Part shown: positions 1-10,798 of the stretch, piece by piece | Layout of the letters: the number at the start of each line of letters is the position of its first letter | Numbering within the stretch: the first letter of the stretch is position 1 | Source of the DNA: Bacillus litorisediminis | Lineage (GTDB): Bacteria; Bacillota; Bacilli; Bacillales; JC228 | DNA length: 64,000 nt | Direction: 5' to 3' | Assembly (NCBI RefSeq): GCF_022808645.1 | Contig: NZ_JAKZKT010000011.1 | Coordinates: forward strand, 53,815 to 117,814 | The notes under the pieces: generated by a model | The model's database searches: none | Told to the model about the DNA's origin: nothing | What the model saw: the letters and a program-made list of their open reading frames with translations, nothing else | Translations under genes and position numbers: made by a program

Positions 1-2
1 TG

Positions 3-152
3 CCCATTGCCATCCTGCTTGGCGGCTGGCTCCTACTGTTGGCCGACACCATCGGCCGCAACCTCGCAGACCCAGAAGGAATAGCAGCCGGAATCATGAC
101 CGCCCTCATCGGCGCCCCGTATTTCATTTATTTGCTGCTAAAACTTAAGTGA
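3..152 (+). CDS. FecCD-family iron/siderophore ABC permease, C-terminal fragment
   Basis: The window opens inside a gene; the last 49 codons are present. The translation contains the typical C-terminal motifs of FecCD/BtuC-type permeases: a hydrophobic helix, then LLLADTIGR, a short polar loop, and GIMTALIGAPYFIYLL before the stop. In the family this is the last transmembrane part of the membrane subunit of iron-siderophore or B12 importers. Codon use is clearly richer in G+C than in the genes that follow. The TGA stop (150-152) is formed by the first bases of a GAAAC repeat that begins at 151. The substrate cannot be told from this fragment. Confidence 0.8.
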   Translation, partial: PIAILLGGWLLLLADTIGRNLADPEGIAAGIMTALIGAPYFIYLLLKLK

Positions 153-217
153 AACGGAGGGACGGTTCTTGTGTTTCATCCTCTCGTCTGAAACACAAGA
201 ACCGTCCCTATGTTTTA
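151..217. repeat. REP-like hairpin repeats, inverted pair
   Basis: Two units at 151-178 and 190-217 face each other. Each has GAAAC and GTTTC (or GTTTT) ends around GGGACGGTTCT or its complement. The first unit overlaps the stop of the upstream permease gene. A core-only remnant (AGGGGACGGTT) lies at 254-264. Confidence 0.9.
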
Positions 218-467
218 TGTTGAAAAATATGGAATCTAGTTTAAGATATAAGTAGGGGACGGTTGACCAGAAACCTTGTAGAAAGGATGATGCAATCCAT
301 ATCTCCATTCAGTCATTACGAATATCCGCTTGTAACTTGCCCCATTAAGAGTAATTTCCTTTATCGAATACCTTCTATATTATGTAAAAAACTTCACTTA
401 CAAAATTCCAATCGACTGTTTCAGCTCTTTTAAAGGTAAAGAATGTTCAGTTCTTCTGTTTTATTAT
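218..467. other. Non-coding stretch before the RAYT gene
   Basis: About 250 bases, AT-rich, with no open frame of note. It holds only the degraded repeat core at 254-264 and a half-repeat (GTTCTTCTGTTTTA) at 449-463 just before the full unit at 468. I see no convincing promoter. Confidence 0.5.
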
Positions 468-495
468 GAAACACAAGAACCGTCCCCATGTTTCA
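468..495 (-). repeat. REP-like repeat upstream of RAYT gene
   Basis: One complete unit with GAAAC, AAGAACCGTCCCC and GTTTCA parts, 51 bases before the chosen RAYT start. The frame of the RAYT gene stays open through this repeat, which gives a false longer N-terminus. Confidence 0.9.
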
Positions 496-546
496 CCCAT
501 GTTTCCCCATGTTTCACAAATACCCAATCAGAATAGTGGTGATAGA

Positions 547-1323
547 ATGCCCCGGATTCCCAGGGTCAAGAGTAATAGTGGTATATATCATATCATGCTG
601 AGAGGTGCTAATAGGCAGGAGATATTTCACGATGATTATGATCGTAGTAGGTTTCTAGATGTTGTCGCAAAATATAAAACGCAATCTGAAATGATTATTT
701 ATGCCTGGTGTTTGATGAGTAATCATGTACACTTGCTTGTAAAAGAGGGGAATGAAGATATTTCAGTTACGATGAAGCGAATAGGTGTGAGCTTTGTTTG
801 GTACTATAACAGCAAGTACCATACGAATGGACACCTGTTTCAAGATCGTTTCAGGAGTGAGAATGTGGAAACATATCCATATTTATTGAGAGTGATAAGA
901 TATATTCACCAAAATCCAGTGAAAGCAGGGATAGTGGAAAGGGTGGATGCCTGGAAATGGAGCAGCTGTCGTGGCTACTACGGAAAAAGTCTTGTTTCGG
1001 AGAATTTGCTGGATCAACAATATATCCTACGTCACTTCTCTGACAATCTATTCATTGCAAAAGAAAGATTCAAAGAATTTAATGAGATTCTAGATAACGA
1101 TAGCTTTTTGGATGAGCGGGCAAGCCGGAAGAGATTAACAGATCAAGAAGCGGGAATGGAAATCAAAAAATTACTAGGCATTATGGAAATAGCACAAGTA
1201 AAGAGTCTACCTAAAACAGAACGAACCAAAGTGCTACGAACAATAAAAGAACTCAATGGACTATCACTTCGCCAGGCCTCCAGAATTCTAGGTGTTTCCC
1301 CCTCGCTTATTAATAGGGCATGA
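547..1323 (+). CDS. REP-associated tyrosine transposase (RAYT, IS200-like Y1 family)
   Basis: A 258-residue Y1 (HUH) single-strand transposase of the RAYT type. It has the opening MPRIPR..SNSGIYHIMLRGANRQEIF, the metal-binding His pair in MSNHVHLLV, and RYIHQNPVKAGIV. The catalytic tyrosine is expected near YPYLLRVIRYIHQNPVKAG. The C-terminus (LSLRQASRILGVSPSLINRA) looks like a helix-turn-helix. An ATG at 466 in the same frame exists, but those codons are repeat sequence, so the ATG at 547, where homology begins, is chosen; its ribosome site is weak. The gene is single-copy here, lacks IS ends, and is flanked by repeats at 468-495 and 1332-1359. Known RAYTs cut and join REP hairpins; that this one mobilises the repeats in this window is inference. 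The TGA stop is shared with a repeat start. Confidence 0.9.
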   Translation: MPRIPRVKSNSGIYHIMLRGANRQEIFHDDYDRSRFLDVVAKYKTQSEMIIYAWCLMSNHVHLLVKEGNEDISVTMKRIGVSFVWYYNSKYHTNGHLFQDRFRSENVETYPYLLRVIRYIHQNPVKAGIVERVDAWKWSSCRGYYGKSLVSENLLDQQYILRHFSDNLFIAKERFKEFNEILDNDSFLDERASRKRLTDQEAGMEIKKLLGIMEIAQVKSLPKTERTKVLRTIKELNGLSLRQASRILGVSPSLINRA

Positions 1324-1427
1324 AACGGAGGGAAACGGAGGGACGGTTCTTCTGTTTCACATTCCATCCCCCTTTTTTAAACGTATCTTTGTTTTCCTGC
1401 CGAAGGGTGAAAACCGTCCCTCTGTTA
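1322..1427. repeat. REP-like repeats behind RAYT gene
   Basis: A partial unit (GAAACGGAGG) at 1322-1331 runs straight into a full unit at 1332-1359. A degraded reverse-oriented unit is at about 1407-1427. The first partial unit supplies the stop codon of the RAYT gene. Confidence 0.85.
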
Positions 1428-1522
1428 AATAAACAAAGAAAAGACCTATGCCAAAGAATATAATAAGATAAAGACATTATAAGGCGGGGTAAATAACTGA
1501 ATCATCTGCACGGCAGTTTTTT

Positions 1523-1550
1523 GAAACGTAAGAACCGTCCCTTTGTTTCA
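1523..1550 (-). repeat. REP-like repeat
   Basis: Complete unit in the AACCGTCCC orientation, 25 bases before the methyltransferase start. Confidence 0.9.
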
Positions 1551-1575
1551 AATTTGGATAAAAGGTTGTGGGTAA

Positions 1576-2178
1576 ATGGCTAATGACAAGTTGATTCGAG
1601 TTTTTGATAAACAGGCGAGGATTTATGAGAGAAGAAGAAAACAGCGATCGGAAAAGAAATTTCGAGAAAGGTTGATTCCTTTTGCAAGAGGTAAAGTATT
1701 AGAGGTAGCCGTTGGTGCAGGAGCAAACTTTCCTTTTTACCCTAAGGGGGTTGAGGTTACAGCGGTTGATTTTAGTGAAGAAATGCTAAAGAAAGCAAAG
1801 GAAGCAGCCTATGAAGAAGGGGTCTCAGCGACTTTCATCCATTCCGACGTCGAAACTTTCTCATTTCCGGACCAGTCTTTTGATACCGTGATCTCAACCT
1901 TATCCATGTGCGGATACGTGAATCCGATTAAAATGCTAGATTCCTTTAGTAAATGGTGCAAACCAGACGGACAAATACTGCTGCTCGAACATGGGATTAG
2001 TTCTAATCGACTCCTTGGTTATCTGCAAAACCTTTTAAATCCATTAAACAGGAAGATGGTAGGATGTCATCTTAACCGTGATATGGTGCACATCATTAAG
2101 CAATCGAATATAGAAATAGAAAAAATAGAACACCATTTGTTCGGCACTGTACATTTGGTTTGGGCAAAACCGAGGTGA
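1576..2178 (+). CDS. Class I SAM-dependent methyltransferase
   Basis: A 200-residue Rossmann-fold methyltransferase. Motif I is VLEVAVGAGANF (about residues 40-51), the acidic end of strand 2 is in VTAVDFSEEM, and the motif at about 95-110 (SFDTVISTLSMCGYV) is the usual post-II region. The pattern (UbiE/COQ5-like, close to phospholipid N-methyltransferase and METTL7-like proteins) fits a small soluble enzyme acting on a lipid or small molecule; the substrate is not predictable. The start ATG follows GGTTGTGGGTAA, a weak ribosome site. The gene stands alone between repeats, and its TGA stop is formed by a repeat. Confidence 0.8.
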   Translation: MANDKLIRVFDKQARIYERRRKQRSEKKFRERLIPFARGKVLEVAVGAGANFPFYPKGVEVTAVDFSEEMLKKAKEAAYEEGVSATFIHSDVETFSFPDQSFDTVISTLSMCGYVNPIKMLDSFSKWCKPDGQILLLEHGISSNRLLGYLQNLLNPLNRKMVGCHLNRDMVHIIKQSNIEIEKIEHHLFGTVHLVWAKPR

Positions 2179-2239
2179 AACAGAGGGACGGTTCTCCTGT
2201 TCAGCCAACCGTCTGAAACAGGAGAACCGTCTATTTTCA
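2177..2239. repeat. REP-like inverted repeat pair
   Basis: Units at 2177-2203 (GGGACGGTTCTCC orientation) and 2215-2239 (reverse) face each other. The first overlaps the methyltransferase stop codon. Confidence 0.85.
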
Positions 2240-2253
2240 CCATGAACTAAGTG

Positions 2254-2288
2254 AAAAAACCAACTCCAAGCTTAGGAGTTGGTTTTTT
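2254..2288. terminator. Bidirectional rho-independent terminator
   Basis: A perfect 14-bp stem (A-run, CCAACTCC / GGAGTTGG, T-run) with a 7-base loop. Poly-A on the left and poly-T on the right let it end transcription from both the methyltransferase gene and the convergent PTS gene. Confidence 0.9.
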
Positions 2289-2299
2289 CTATGGCGATT

Positions 2300-2327
2300 G
2301 AAACACAAGAACCGTCCCCATGTTTCA
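2300..2327 (-). repeat. REP-like repeat abutting PTS gene stop
   Basis: Complete unit whose last base touches the TAG stop (2328-2330) of the minus-strand PTS gene. Confidence 0.9.
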
Positions 2328-4229
<1,902 letters not shown>

Positions 4230-4248
4230 CTATATATTTTTGGCAAAT

Positions 4249-4337
4249 AAAAAACCTAAGCCAGGAAAAATAGCAGAACGGAAATCTCCCGCTACTTTTC
4301 TTGACTTAGGTTTTGCCTGCATAACCAGTAACAATCC
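4249..4337 (-). promoter_or_regulatory. LicT-type RAT antiterminator and overlapping terminator before the PTS gene
   Basis: Reading the minus strand, GGATTGTTACTG, five spacer bases and GCAGGCAAAACC (4308-4337) match the ribonucleic antiterminator consensus bound by LicT/SacT proteins. Its 3' part overlaps the left arm (AAAACCTAAGTCAAG) of a terminator whose right arm is CTTAGGTTTTTT at about 4249-4263. Phosphorylated, active LicT would stabilise the RAT and let transcription into the PTS gene. Confidence 0.9.
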
Positions 4338-4371
4338 TAAGATTGAACGTTATTCTATTTTCTATACCACT

Positions 4372-4407
4372 ATCATATACTTTTTTCGATAAATGTCAAC
4401 GTTTTCA
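4372..4407 (-). promoter_or_regulatory. Promoter of PTS gene with overlapping cre box
   Basis: On the minus strand a cre (TGAAAACGTTGACA, 4394-4407, full match to TGNAANCGNWNNCA) contains the -35 box TTGACA (4394-4399). The -10 box TATGAT is at 4372-4377 with a 16-base spacer. CcpA binding here should block the promoter when a preferred sugar is present. Confidence 0.75.
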
Positions 4408-4425
4408 ATTCAGATAAATTTTCAT

Positions 4426-5259
4426 TTATTGTCTATTGACGACCCTTTCAATATGAATCGTTAAATAGAGCATTTCTTCATTCGTTAATTCATGATTGTA
4501 CTGATGTTTAATAAAATTTTTAATCTTCTCTGTACATTGGGCCGCTTCTTTGTGCTTTTGCTTGATCATGATATATAAATAGTCATCGTCGTTCTCGTAA
4601 TGAGTTCCTTTAAACACACGTTGAGCAAAAAATTTTAAATGGGTAATAAAACGAAAATAGTTTAAAGATTCCTCATCAAACTCTACATTAAAGTGATATT
4701 TAACAATATTAATGATCTGTTGAATGAATTTAGTAATATTTAGCGTAGTTGTTACATCTTCATTCATTTCAGCATTAATGATATGAATAGCAATAAAGCC
4801 TGCTTCATCCTCTGGAAGAGATACATTGAATTTCTGATTGATTCTCTCAATAGCTTTTAGCCCAATAGTAAATTCTTCTTTGTATAATTGTTTAATCTCC
4901 CATAACAATGCATTCTTTATTACTGCCCCTTTTTGATGCCTTTCTAAAGCAAAATTAATATGGTCGGTGAGGGAAACATATATATTTTCATTCAATTTTT
5001 TCCCTAAATTGGTTTTTGCATCATCAATAATGGCTTCTACTTCACTCATTAATTCAATGGGGACTTCCCTAAGCAGCATTTTAAAATTATCAGAGGTCTG
5101 CTTATCCTTTAAGGCAAAGATTTTTTCAATTTTTTCTTTTTCTATTTCTTCACCTTTCTTTTTTTGAAATGCTATTCCTCTTCCCATAACAACTAGCTCA
5201 TGGCCATCCTCTTGGATGACGCTAATCACATTATTGTTAAGGACTTTATCTATTTTCAT
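4426..5259 (-). CDS. licT: LicT/BglG-family transcription antiterminator
   Basis: About 277 residues. The N-terminal CAT RNA-binding domain (1-55; KIDKVLNNNVISV, GRGIAFQKKKGE) is followed by PRD1 (around 65-170, with GFIAIHIINAE) and PRD2 (around 175-278, with HLKFFAQRVF and LYLTIHIERV). The PRD histidines are the usual phosphorylation sites of HPr and the cognate EII. ATG 5259 is preferred to a TTG three bases earlier because GGAGGG is better spaced. The protein probably controls itself, the downstream PTS gene and possibly the upstream glucosidase, since all three have RAT-like leaders. Confidence 0.93.
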   Translation of the reverse strand: MKIDKVLNNNVISVIQEDGHELVVMGRGIAFQKKKGEEIEKEKIEKIFALKDKQTSDNFKMLLREVPIELMSEVEAIIDDAKTNLGKKLNENIYVSLTDHINFALERHQKGAVIKNALLWEIKQLYKEEFTIGLKAIERINQKFNVSLPEDEAGFIAIHIINAEMNEDVTTTLNITKFIQQIINIVKYHFNVEFDEESLNYFRFITHLKFFAQRVFKGTHYENDDDYLYIMIKQKHKEAAQCTEKIKNFIKHQYNHELTNEEMLYLTIHIERVVNRQ

Positions 5260-5308
5260 CAAATTGACCCTCCTTCCTCAACATCTTGCATCCTATAAAA
5301 TATAAATA

Positions 5309-5390
5309 ACCTAAGCCACGTCAAAAAAAGATCCAAAAAGATCTCCATTATAAGCGACTTAGGTTTTGCCTGAAAAATCAGTAACAATCC
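5309..5390 (-). promoter_or_regulatory. LicT-type RAT and terminator before the antiterminator gene
   Basis: On the minus strand GGATTGTTACTG and CAGGCAAAACC (5361-5390) match the RAT consensus. The 3' end forms one arm (AACCTAAG at 5359-5366) pairing with CTTAGGTT at 5309-5316. A small AGATC/GATCT hairpin followed by seven T lies inside the loop (about 5326-5345). This makes licT autoregulated. Confidence 0.88.
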
Positions 5391-5417
5391 TACTTATTTA
5401 CTATAAATTTTTACTAT

Positions 5418-5454
5418 AGTATAACTTTACTCCTTATATCTGTCAACGCTTACA
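5418..5454 (-). promoter_or_regulatory. licT promoter with overlapping cre box
   Basis: On the minus strand: TTGACA (5441-5446), a 17-base spacer and TATACT (5418-5423). The cre TGTAAGCGTTGACA (5441-5454) fully matches the consensus and includes the -35 box, as at the PTS promoter. Confidence 0.8.
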
Positions 5455-5458
5455 ACTT

Positions 5459-5547
5459 GAAACAGGGGGACGGTTCTCCTGTTTCATTAAGATATAGAGG
5501 GACGGTTTTCCTGTTTCATTGAAACAGGAGAACCGTCCCTGTGTTTC
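5459..5547. repeat. Cluster of three REP-like repeats
   Basis: Units at 5459-5486 and 5492-5518 (same orientation; the second lacks the GAAAC end) and 5521-5547 (reverse). The third ends three bases before the stop of the glucosidase gene. Confidence 0.9.
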
Positions 5548-5550
5548 CTC

Positions 5551-7143
<1,593 letters not shown>

Positions 7144-7169
7144 AATTATCCATATTCAAATACACTACT

Positions 7170-7198
7170 AATCTATCAAGACTCATTCGCATTGTCAA
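7170..7198 (-). promoter_or_regulatory. Promoter of glucosidase gene
   Basis: On the minus strand TTGACA (7193-7198), a 17-base spacer and TAGATT (7170-7175). No cre match was seen here, unlike the two other promoters of the locus. Confidence 0.6.
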
Positions 7199-7202
7199 AC
7201 GT

Positions 7203-7267
7203 GAAACAGAGGGACGGTTCTTCTGTTTCATTCTAGGATGAAACACGGGGACGGTTCTCCTGTTTCA
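7203..7267 (+). repeat. Two REP-like repeats in direct orientation
   Basis: Units at 7203-7230 and 7240-7267, both in the GGGACGGTTCT orientation, between the divergent glucosidase and lactonase genes, next to the -35 box of the glucosidase promoter. Confidence 0.9.
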
Positions 7268-7385
7268 CTTCAGGGCAGAAAAGGTAAAGAAAAACCAGGG
7301 AGATATGGCGGGAAAAGTTCTTTTGTTTCTTTTATAGACGAAATGGTATGATATCAACTAGAAAAAATCGATAAGGAGCGATACC

Positions 7386-8426
7386 ATGACAAAATTTTTT
7401 GGATATGTTGGAACGTATACAAAAGAGGAAAGTGAAGGAGTCTATCAGTTTACGCTTGATACAGAGAAACATGAAATTACCGGTGTAAAATTAGCTGCTA
7501 AGTTAGACAACCCTACCTATTTAACGGTGAGTAATGACAAAAAGAATCTGTATGCCGTATCCAAAGAGGGAGAGAAAGGTGGAGTTACAGCTTTTACAAT
7601 AAGTCCTGAATCCGGTGAGCTGACAAAATTAAACAGCCAAGCCTCTGAAGGAGCTCCACCGTGTCATGTTAGTGTAAATCGTAACCGCACCCAAGTGGTA
7701 ACCGCCAATTATCATACAACGAAAATTGAATCTTATTTGACGAATCCAGATGGATCACTCAATCCCGCGACATCTGTATTAGAGCATCAAGGCTCTGGTC
7801 CGCATGAAAGACAGGAAAAACCACATATGCATTTTGCTGGATTTACTCCAGATGAAAGGTATGTAATTGCGGTTGACCTAGGAAGTGATCGTGTTTATAC
7901 ATACTCTGCGGATAAAGGGAAATTAGAGGAAGCCAAAGTTTTTGAAACAAAGCCAGGAAGCGGGCCAAGACATATTGTGTTTCATCCCAATGGAAAATTT
8001 GCTTACGTCATGACGGAGCTAAGCTCAGAAGTCATTGCGCTTCATTATAACGAAGAAGATGGAAGCTTTAGAGCGCAGCAGTACATCTCCGCTATTCCAG
8101 AAGACTTTGAAGGGGAAAATGACGGCAGTGCCATCCATATTTCCTCTGACGGGAAATTTGTTTATGCCGGAAATCGCGGACATAATACCATCGCCGTATT
8201 TGAGGTCAATCAGGAATCGGGTGAACTAGGCTTGGTGGAATGGACATCAACAGAAGGGAACTGGCCACGGGACTTCGTTCTAGATCCTACAGAAGAATTT
8301 CTCATTGCTACCAACCAAAAATCAAATTCCATGACCTTATTTAGCAGAGACAAATCCACGGGCAAGTTAGCTTTACTCCAATCTGGAGTCAAAGTACCAG
8401 AGCCCGTTTGTGTCAAATTTTTGTGA
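7386..8426 (+). CDS. Lactonase family protein (6-phosphogluconolactonase-like, YkgB type)
   Basis: A 346-residue seven-bladed beta-propeller of the PF10282 family. Repeated strand patterns (PTYLTVSNDKKNLYAVS, HMHFAGFTPDERYVIAVDLGSD, GPRHIVFHPNGKFAYVMTEL, SDGKFVYAGNRGHNTIAVF) recur along the protein. Family members such as B. subtilis YkgB are linked to 6-phosphogluconolactone hydrolysis in the pentose phosphate pathway. No signal peptide is seen, so it is cytosolic. The ATG follows AAGGAGCGATACC. Its TGA stop is part of a repeat (TTGTGAAACGG). Confidence 0.88.
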   Translation: MTKFFGYVGTYTKEESEGVYQFTLDTEKHEITGVKLAAKLDNPTYLTVSNDKKNLYAVSKEGEKGGVTAFTISPESGELTKLNSQASEGAPPCHVSVNRNRTQVVTANYHTTKIESYLTNPDGSLNPATSVLEHQGSGPHERQEKPHMHFAGFTPDERYVIAVDLGSDRVYTYSADKGKLEEAKVFETKPGSGPRHIVFHPNGKFAYVMTELSSEVIALHYNEEDGSFRAQQYISAIPEDFEGENDGSAIHISSDGKFVYAGNRGHNTIAVFEVNQESGELGLVEWTSTEGNWPRDFVLDPTEEFLIATNQKSNSMTLFSRDKSTGKLALLQSGVKVPEPVCVKFL

Positions 8427-8579
8427 AACGGAGGTTGAAACGGAGGGACGGTTCTCCTGTTTCACTAAATAGAATGAAACAAAGGGACGGTTCTCCTGTT
8501 TCAGTCTAACATTTTGAAACGCAAGAACCGTCCCCCTGTTTCACCCCCAATGAAACGCAAGAACCGTCCCCGTGTTTCA
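8424..8579. repeat. Cluster of four REP-like repeats
   Basis: A truncated unit at the lactonase stop (about 8425-8433) is followed by full units at 8437-8464 and 8476-8503 (same orientation), then 8516-8543 and 8552-8579 (reverse). It lies between the lactonase gene and the SAM-riboswitch promoter. Confidence 0.92.
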
Positions 8580-8588
8580 AATAAACGA

Positions 8589-8617
8589 TTGACGGTTATG
8601 TGATTTTTATTTACTAT
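8589..8617 (+). promoter_or_regulatory. Promoter of the yitJ-metH operon
   Basis: TTGACG (8589-8594), 17-base spacer, TACTAT (8612-8617), placed about 20 bases before the SAM riboswitch. Confidence 0.7.
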
Positions 8618-8636
8618 TAAATAAACTTTATATTGA

Positions 8637-8780
8637 CTTATCAAGAGTGGTGGAGGGAATGGCCCTGTGAAGCCCAGCAACCCATCTTTATGATGAAGGT
8701 GCTAAGTCCAGCAGAATCACAAAGGGATTCTGAAAGATAAGGTATAGTAAATCAACCTATCTTTTAGATAGGTTTTTTTT
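8637..8780 (+). ncRNA. SAM-I (S-box) riboswitch with terminator
   Basis: The conserved S-box blocks are present in order: CTTATCAAGAG, GGTGGAGGGA, GGCCCTGTGAAGCCCAGCAACC, GGTGCTAAGTCCAGC and GAAAGATAAG (8637-8741). A terminator follows: AACCTATCT (8754-8762), three-base loop, AGATAGGTT (8766-8774) and a T-run to 8780. With SAM bound the terminator should form and shut off yitJ-metH; low SAM allows read-through. Confidence 0.97.
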
Positions 8781-8944
8781 GTATTTTCATGTAAATCTGT
8801 AACGGGTTTATTCAGATAAGAATAGCTATGCTTATAGTGAAAAAAGCAGTCCCTTAGTGCGAAGCTGTATCTGGATTAGGGGTTCGATATAACGTTTAAG
8901 AGACTGAATTTTTAAAATCTTACTTATTTGGGGGTGAAACCTAC

Positions 8945-10798
8945 TTGAGTTTGCTAGAGGATTTAAAATCAAAAGTATTAATTGCGGATGGTGCAATGGG
9001 AACTCTTCTATACTCTCACGGCATTGACCGTTGCATTGACGAGTTGAATATTTCAAAGCCTGATGAAGTCCTCAAGGTACATCAAGCTTATTTAAAAGCC
9101 GGAGCACAAGTGATTCAGACCAATACGTATGGAGCCAATTACCAAAAGCTTGCCCGATATGGTCTAGAGGACCAAGTGAAAGAAATCAATCAAGCGGCTG
9201 TCAGGATTGCCAATGAAGCTACCAATCTAAATCCAAATGCGTATGTTCTTGGGACAATAGGCGGAATTCGCGGAATCAAGAAAAGTGTAGCTAGTTTAGG
9301 AGAAATTAAACGAAGCTTCCGGGAGCAGCTTTTTTGGCTATTACAATCCGAAGTCGACGGAATTTTATTAGAAACGTATTATGACTTTGAGGAAATCTGT
9401 ACGGTTTTGCAAATTGCCCGTCATGAGACCAATATTCCCATTATTGCTCAGGTATCCCTGCATGAAGTGGGTTATTTGCAGAATGGGATGGAATTATCGG
9501 ATGCCTTATTCCAATTAGAACAGTTTGGCGCAGATGTAGTAGGAATGAATTGCCGATTAGGACCCCATCATACCATTCGATCTTTAGAAACGGTACCTTT
9601 ACCCCAAAAAGCTTTTCTATCCGCCTATCCCAATGCAAGTTTACCGCAATATGTAGACGGTGAGTATACGTACGGAGGCGATGATGATTATTTTGAAAAA
9701 AGTGCTTTAGCCTTATATAAGGAAGGCGTTCGGCTGATTGGAGGCTGCTGCGGTACGACCCCAAGACATATTGCAGCCTTTGCACGAGCCGTGAAAGATA
9801 AAGAACCTGTCGTGGAAAAAGTGCTTCCCGAAAGAAAGGTGCAGGTTCAATTAAAATCGTCTGGGTCTTCAGCGAAACACGTTTATAAAAAAGCGAAAAC
9901 CACAAGATCCATTATTGTTGAGTTAGATCCCCCTCGGCACTTAGATACTACTGTATTTTTTGCTGGTGCCAAAGCGTTAAAAGAGGCAGGTATTGATGCA
10001 TTGACCATGGCTGATAATTCGCTGGCAACACCGCGAATCAGCAATATCGCATTAGCATCACGAATAAAAAATGATATTGGCATCCCGCCGCTTGTCCACA
10101 TTGCTTGCCGGGATCGAAACTTAATTGGAATTGAATCTCATTTGATGGGACTTCACTCATTGGGAATTACGGACCTGTTAGCCGTTACAGGGGATCCGGC
10201 AAAAATCGGTGATTTTCCGGGGGCAAGCTCTGTGTATGACTTAAATTCCTTTGATCTTATCAAGTTGATCAAGCAGTTTAATGAAGGATTATCCTCCTCT
10301 GGAAAGCAGTTAAAAGGGAAGACTGATTTTTCCGTTGCCGGGGCCTTCAATCCGAATGTAAGGAATTTGGATCGTGCTGTGCAAAGGCTTGAAAAAAAAC
10401 TGGCTGCTGGTGCAGATTACTTTATTAGCCAGCCCGTATACAGCGAGGAAAAAATGGTAGAAATCTATGAATCTGTTAAAGGATTAGATGTACCAATCTA
10501 CATTGGCGTAATGCCTTTAACAGGTGCCAGAAACGCAGAATTCCTTCATAATGAGGTACCAGGCATTACACTTTCTGAACAAATTTTAACTAGAATGTCA
10601 GCATGCGGTACAGATAAACTAAAAGCCACTCAAGAAGGAATGGCCATTGCAAAACACTTGATTGATGCTGCATTCGATCTTTTTAATGGAATCTACCTAA
10701 TCACCCCATTTTTACGATATGAATTGACTGTTGAGTTAACAAAATACATCCATGAAAAAGAGGCGCTGCGTAAGGAGAGGAAGGTATTTAATGGCTAA
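8945..10798 (+). CDS. yitJ: Bifunctional homocysteine S-methyltransferase / 5,10-methylenetetrahydrofolate reductase
   Basis: 617 residues, with the YitJ layout. The N-terminal half (1-300) is a homocysteine methyltransferase domain with the start motif [13 protein letters not shown] and the zinc ligand pair in [11 protein letters not shown]. The C-terminal half (about 320-610) is a MetF-type TIM barrel with [29 protein letters not shown] and DLLAVTGDP. It supplies 5-methyltetrahydrofolate and/or methylates homocysteine. The start is TTG with GGGGGTGAAA upstream. The end overlaps metH by eight bases, which implies translational coupling, and both are under the SAM riboswitch. Confidence 0.95.
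   Translation: MSLLEDLKSKVLIADGAMGTLLYSHGIDRCIDELNISKPDEVLKVHQAYLKAGAQVIQTNTYGANYQKLARYGLEDQVKEINQAAVRIANEATNLNPNAYVLGTIGGIRGIKKSVASLGEIKRSFREQLFWLLQSEVDGILLETYYDFEEICTVLQIARHETNIPIIAQVSLHEVGYLQNGMELSDALFQLEQFGADVVGMNCRLGPHHTIRSLETVPLPQKAFLSAYPNASLPQYVDGEYTYGGDDDYFEKSALALYKEGVRLIGGCCGTTPRHIAAFARAVKDKEPVVEKVLPERKVQVQLKSSGSSAKHVYKKAKTTRSIIVELDPPRHLDTTVFFAGAKALKEAGIDALTMADNSLATPRISNIALASRIKNDIGIPPLVHIACRDRNLIGIESHLMGLHSLGITDLLAVTGDPAKIGDFPGASSVYDLNSFDLIKLIKQFNEGLSSSGKQLKGKTDFSVAGAFNPNVRNLDRAVQRLEKKLAAGADYFISQPVYSEEKMVEIYESVKGLDVPIYIGVMPLTGARNAEFLHNEVPGITLSEQILTRMSACGTDKLKATQEGMAIAKHLIDAAFDLFNGIYLITPFLRYELTVELTKYIHEKEALRKERKVFNG

Noticed and set aside
466..546. Longer N-terminus for the RAYT protein from ATG 466
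   Set aside because: The added residues are translated repeat sequence; family homology and a plausible start begin at 547.
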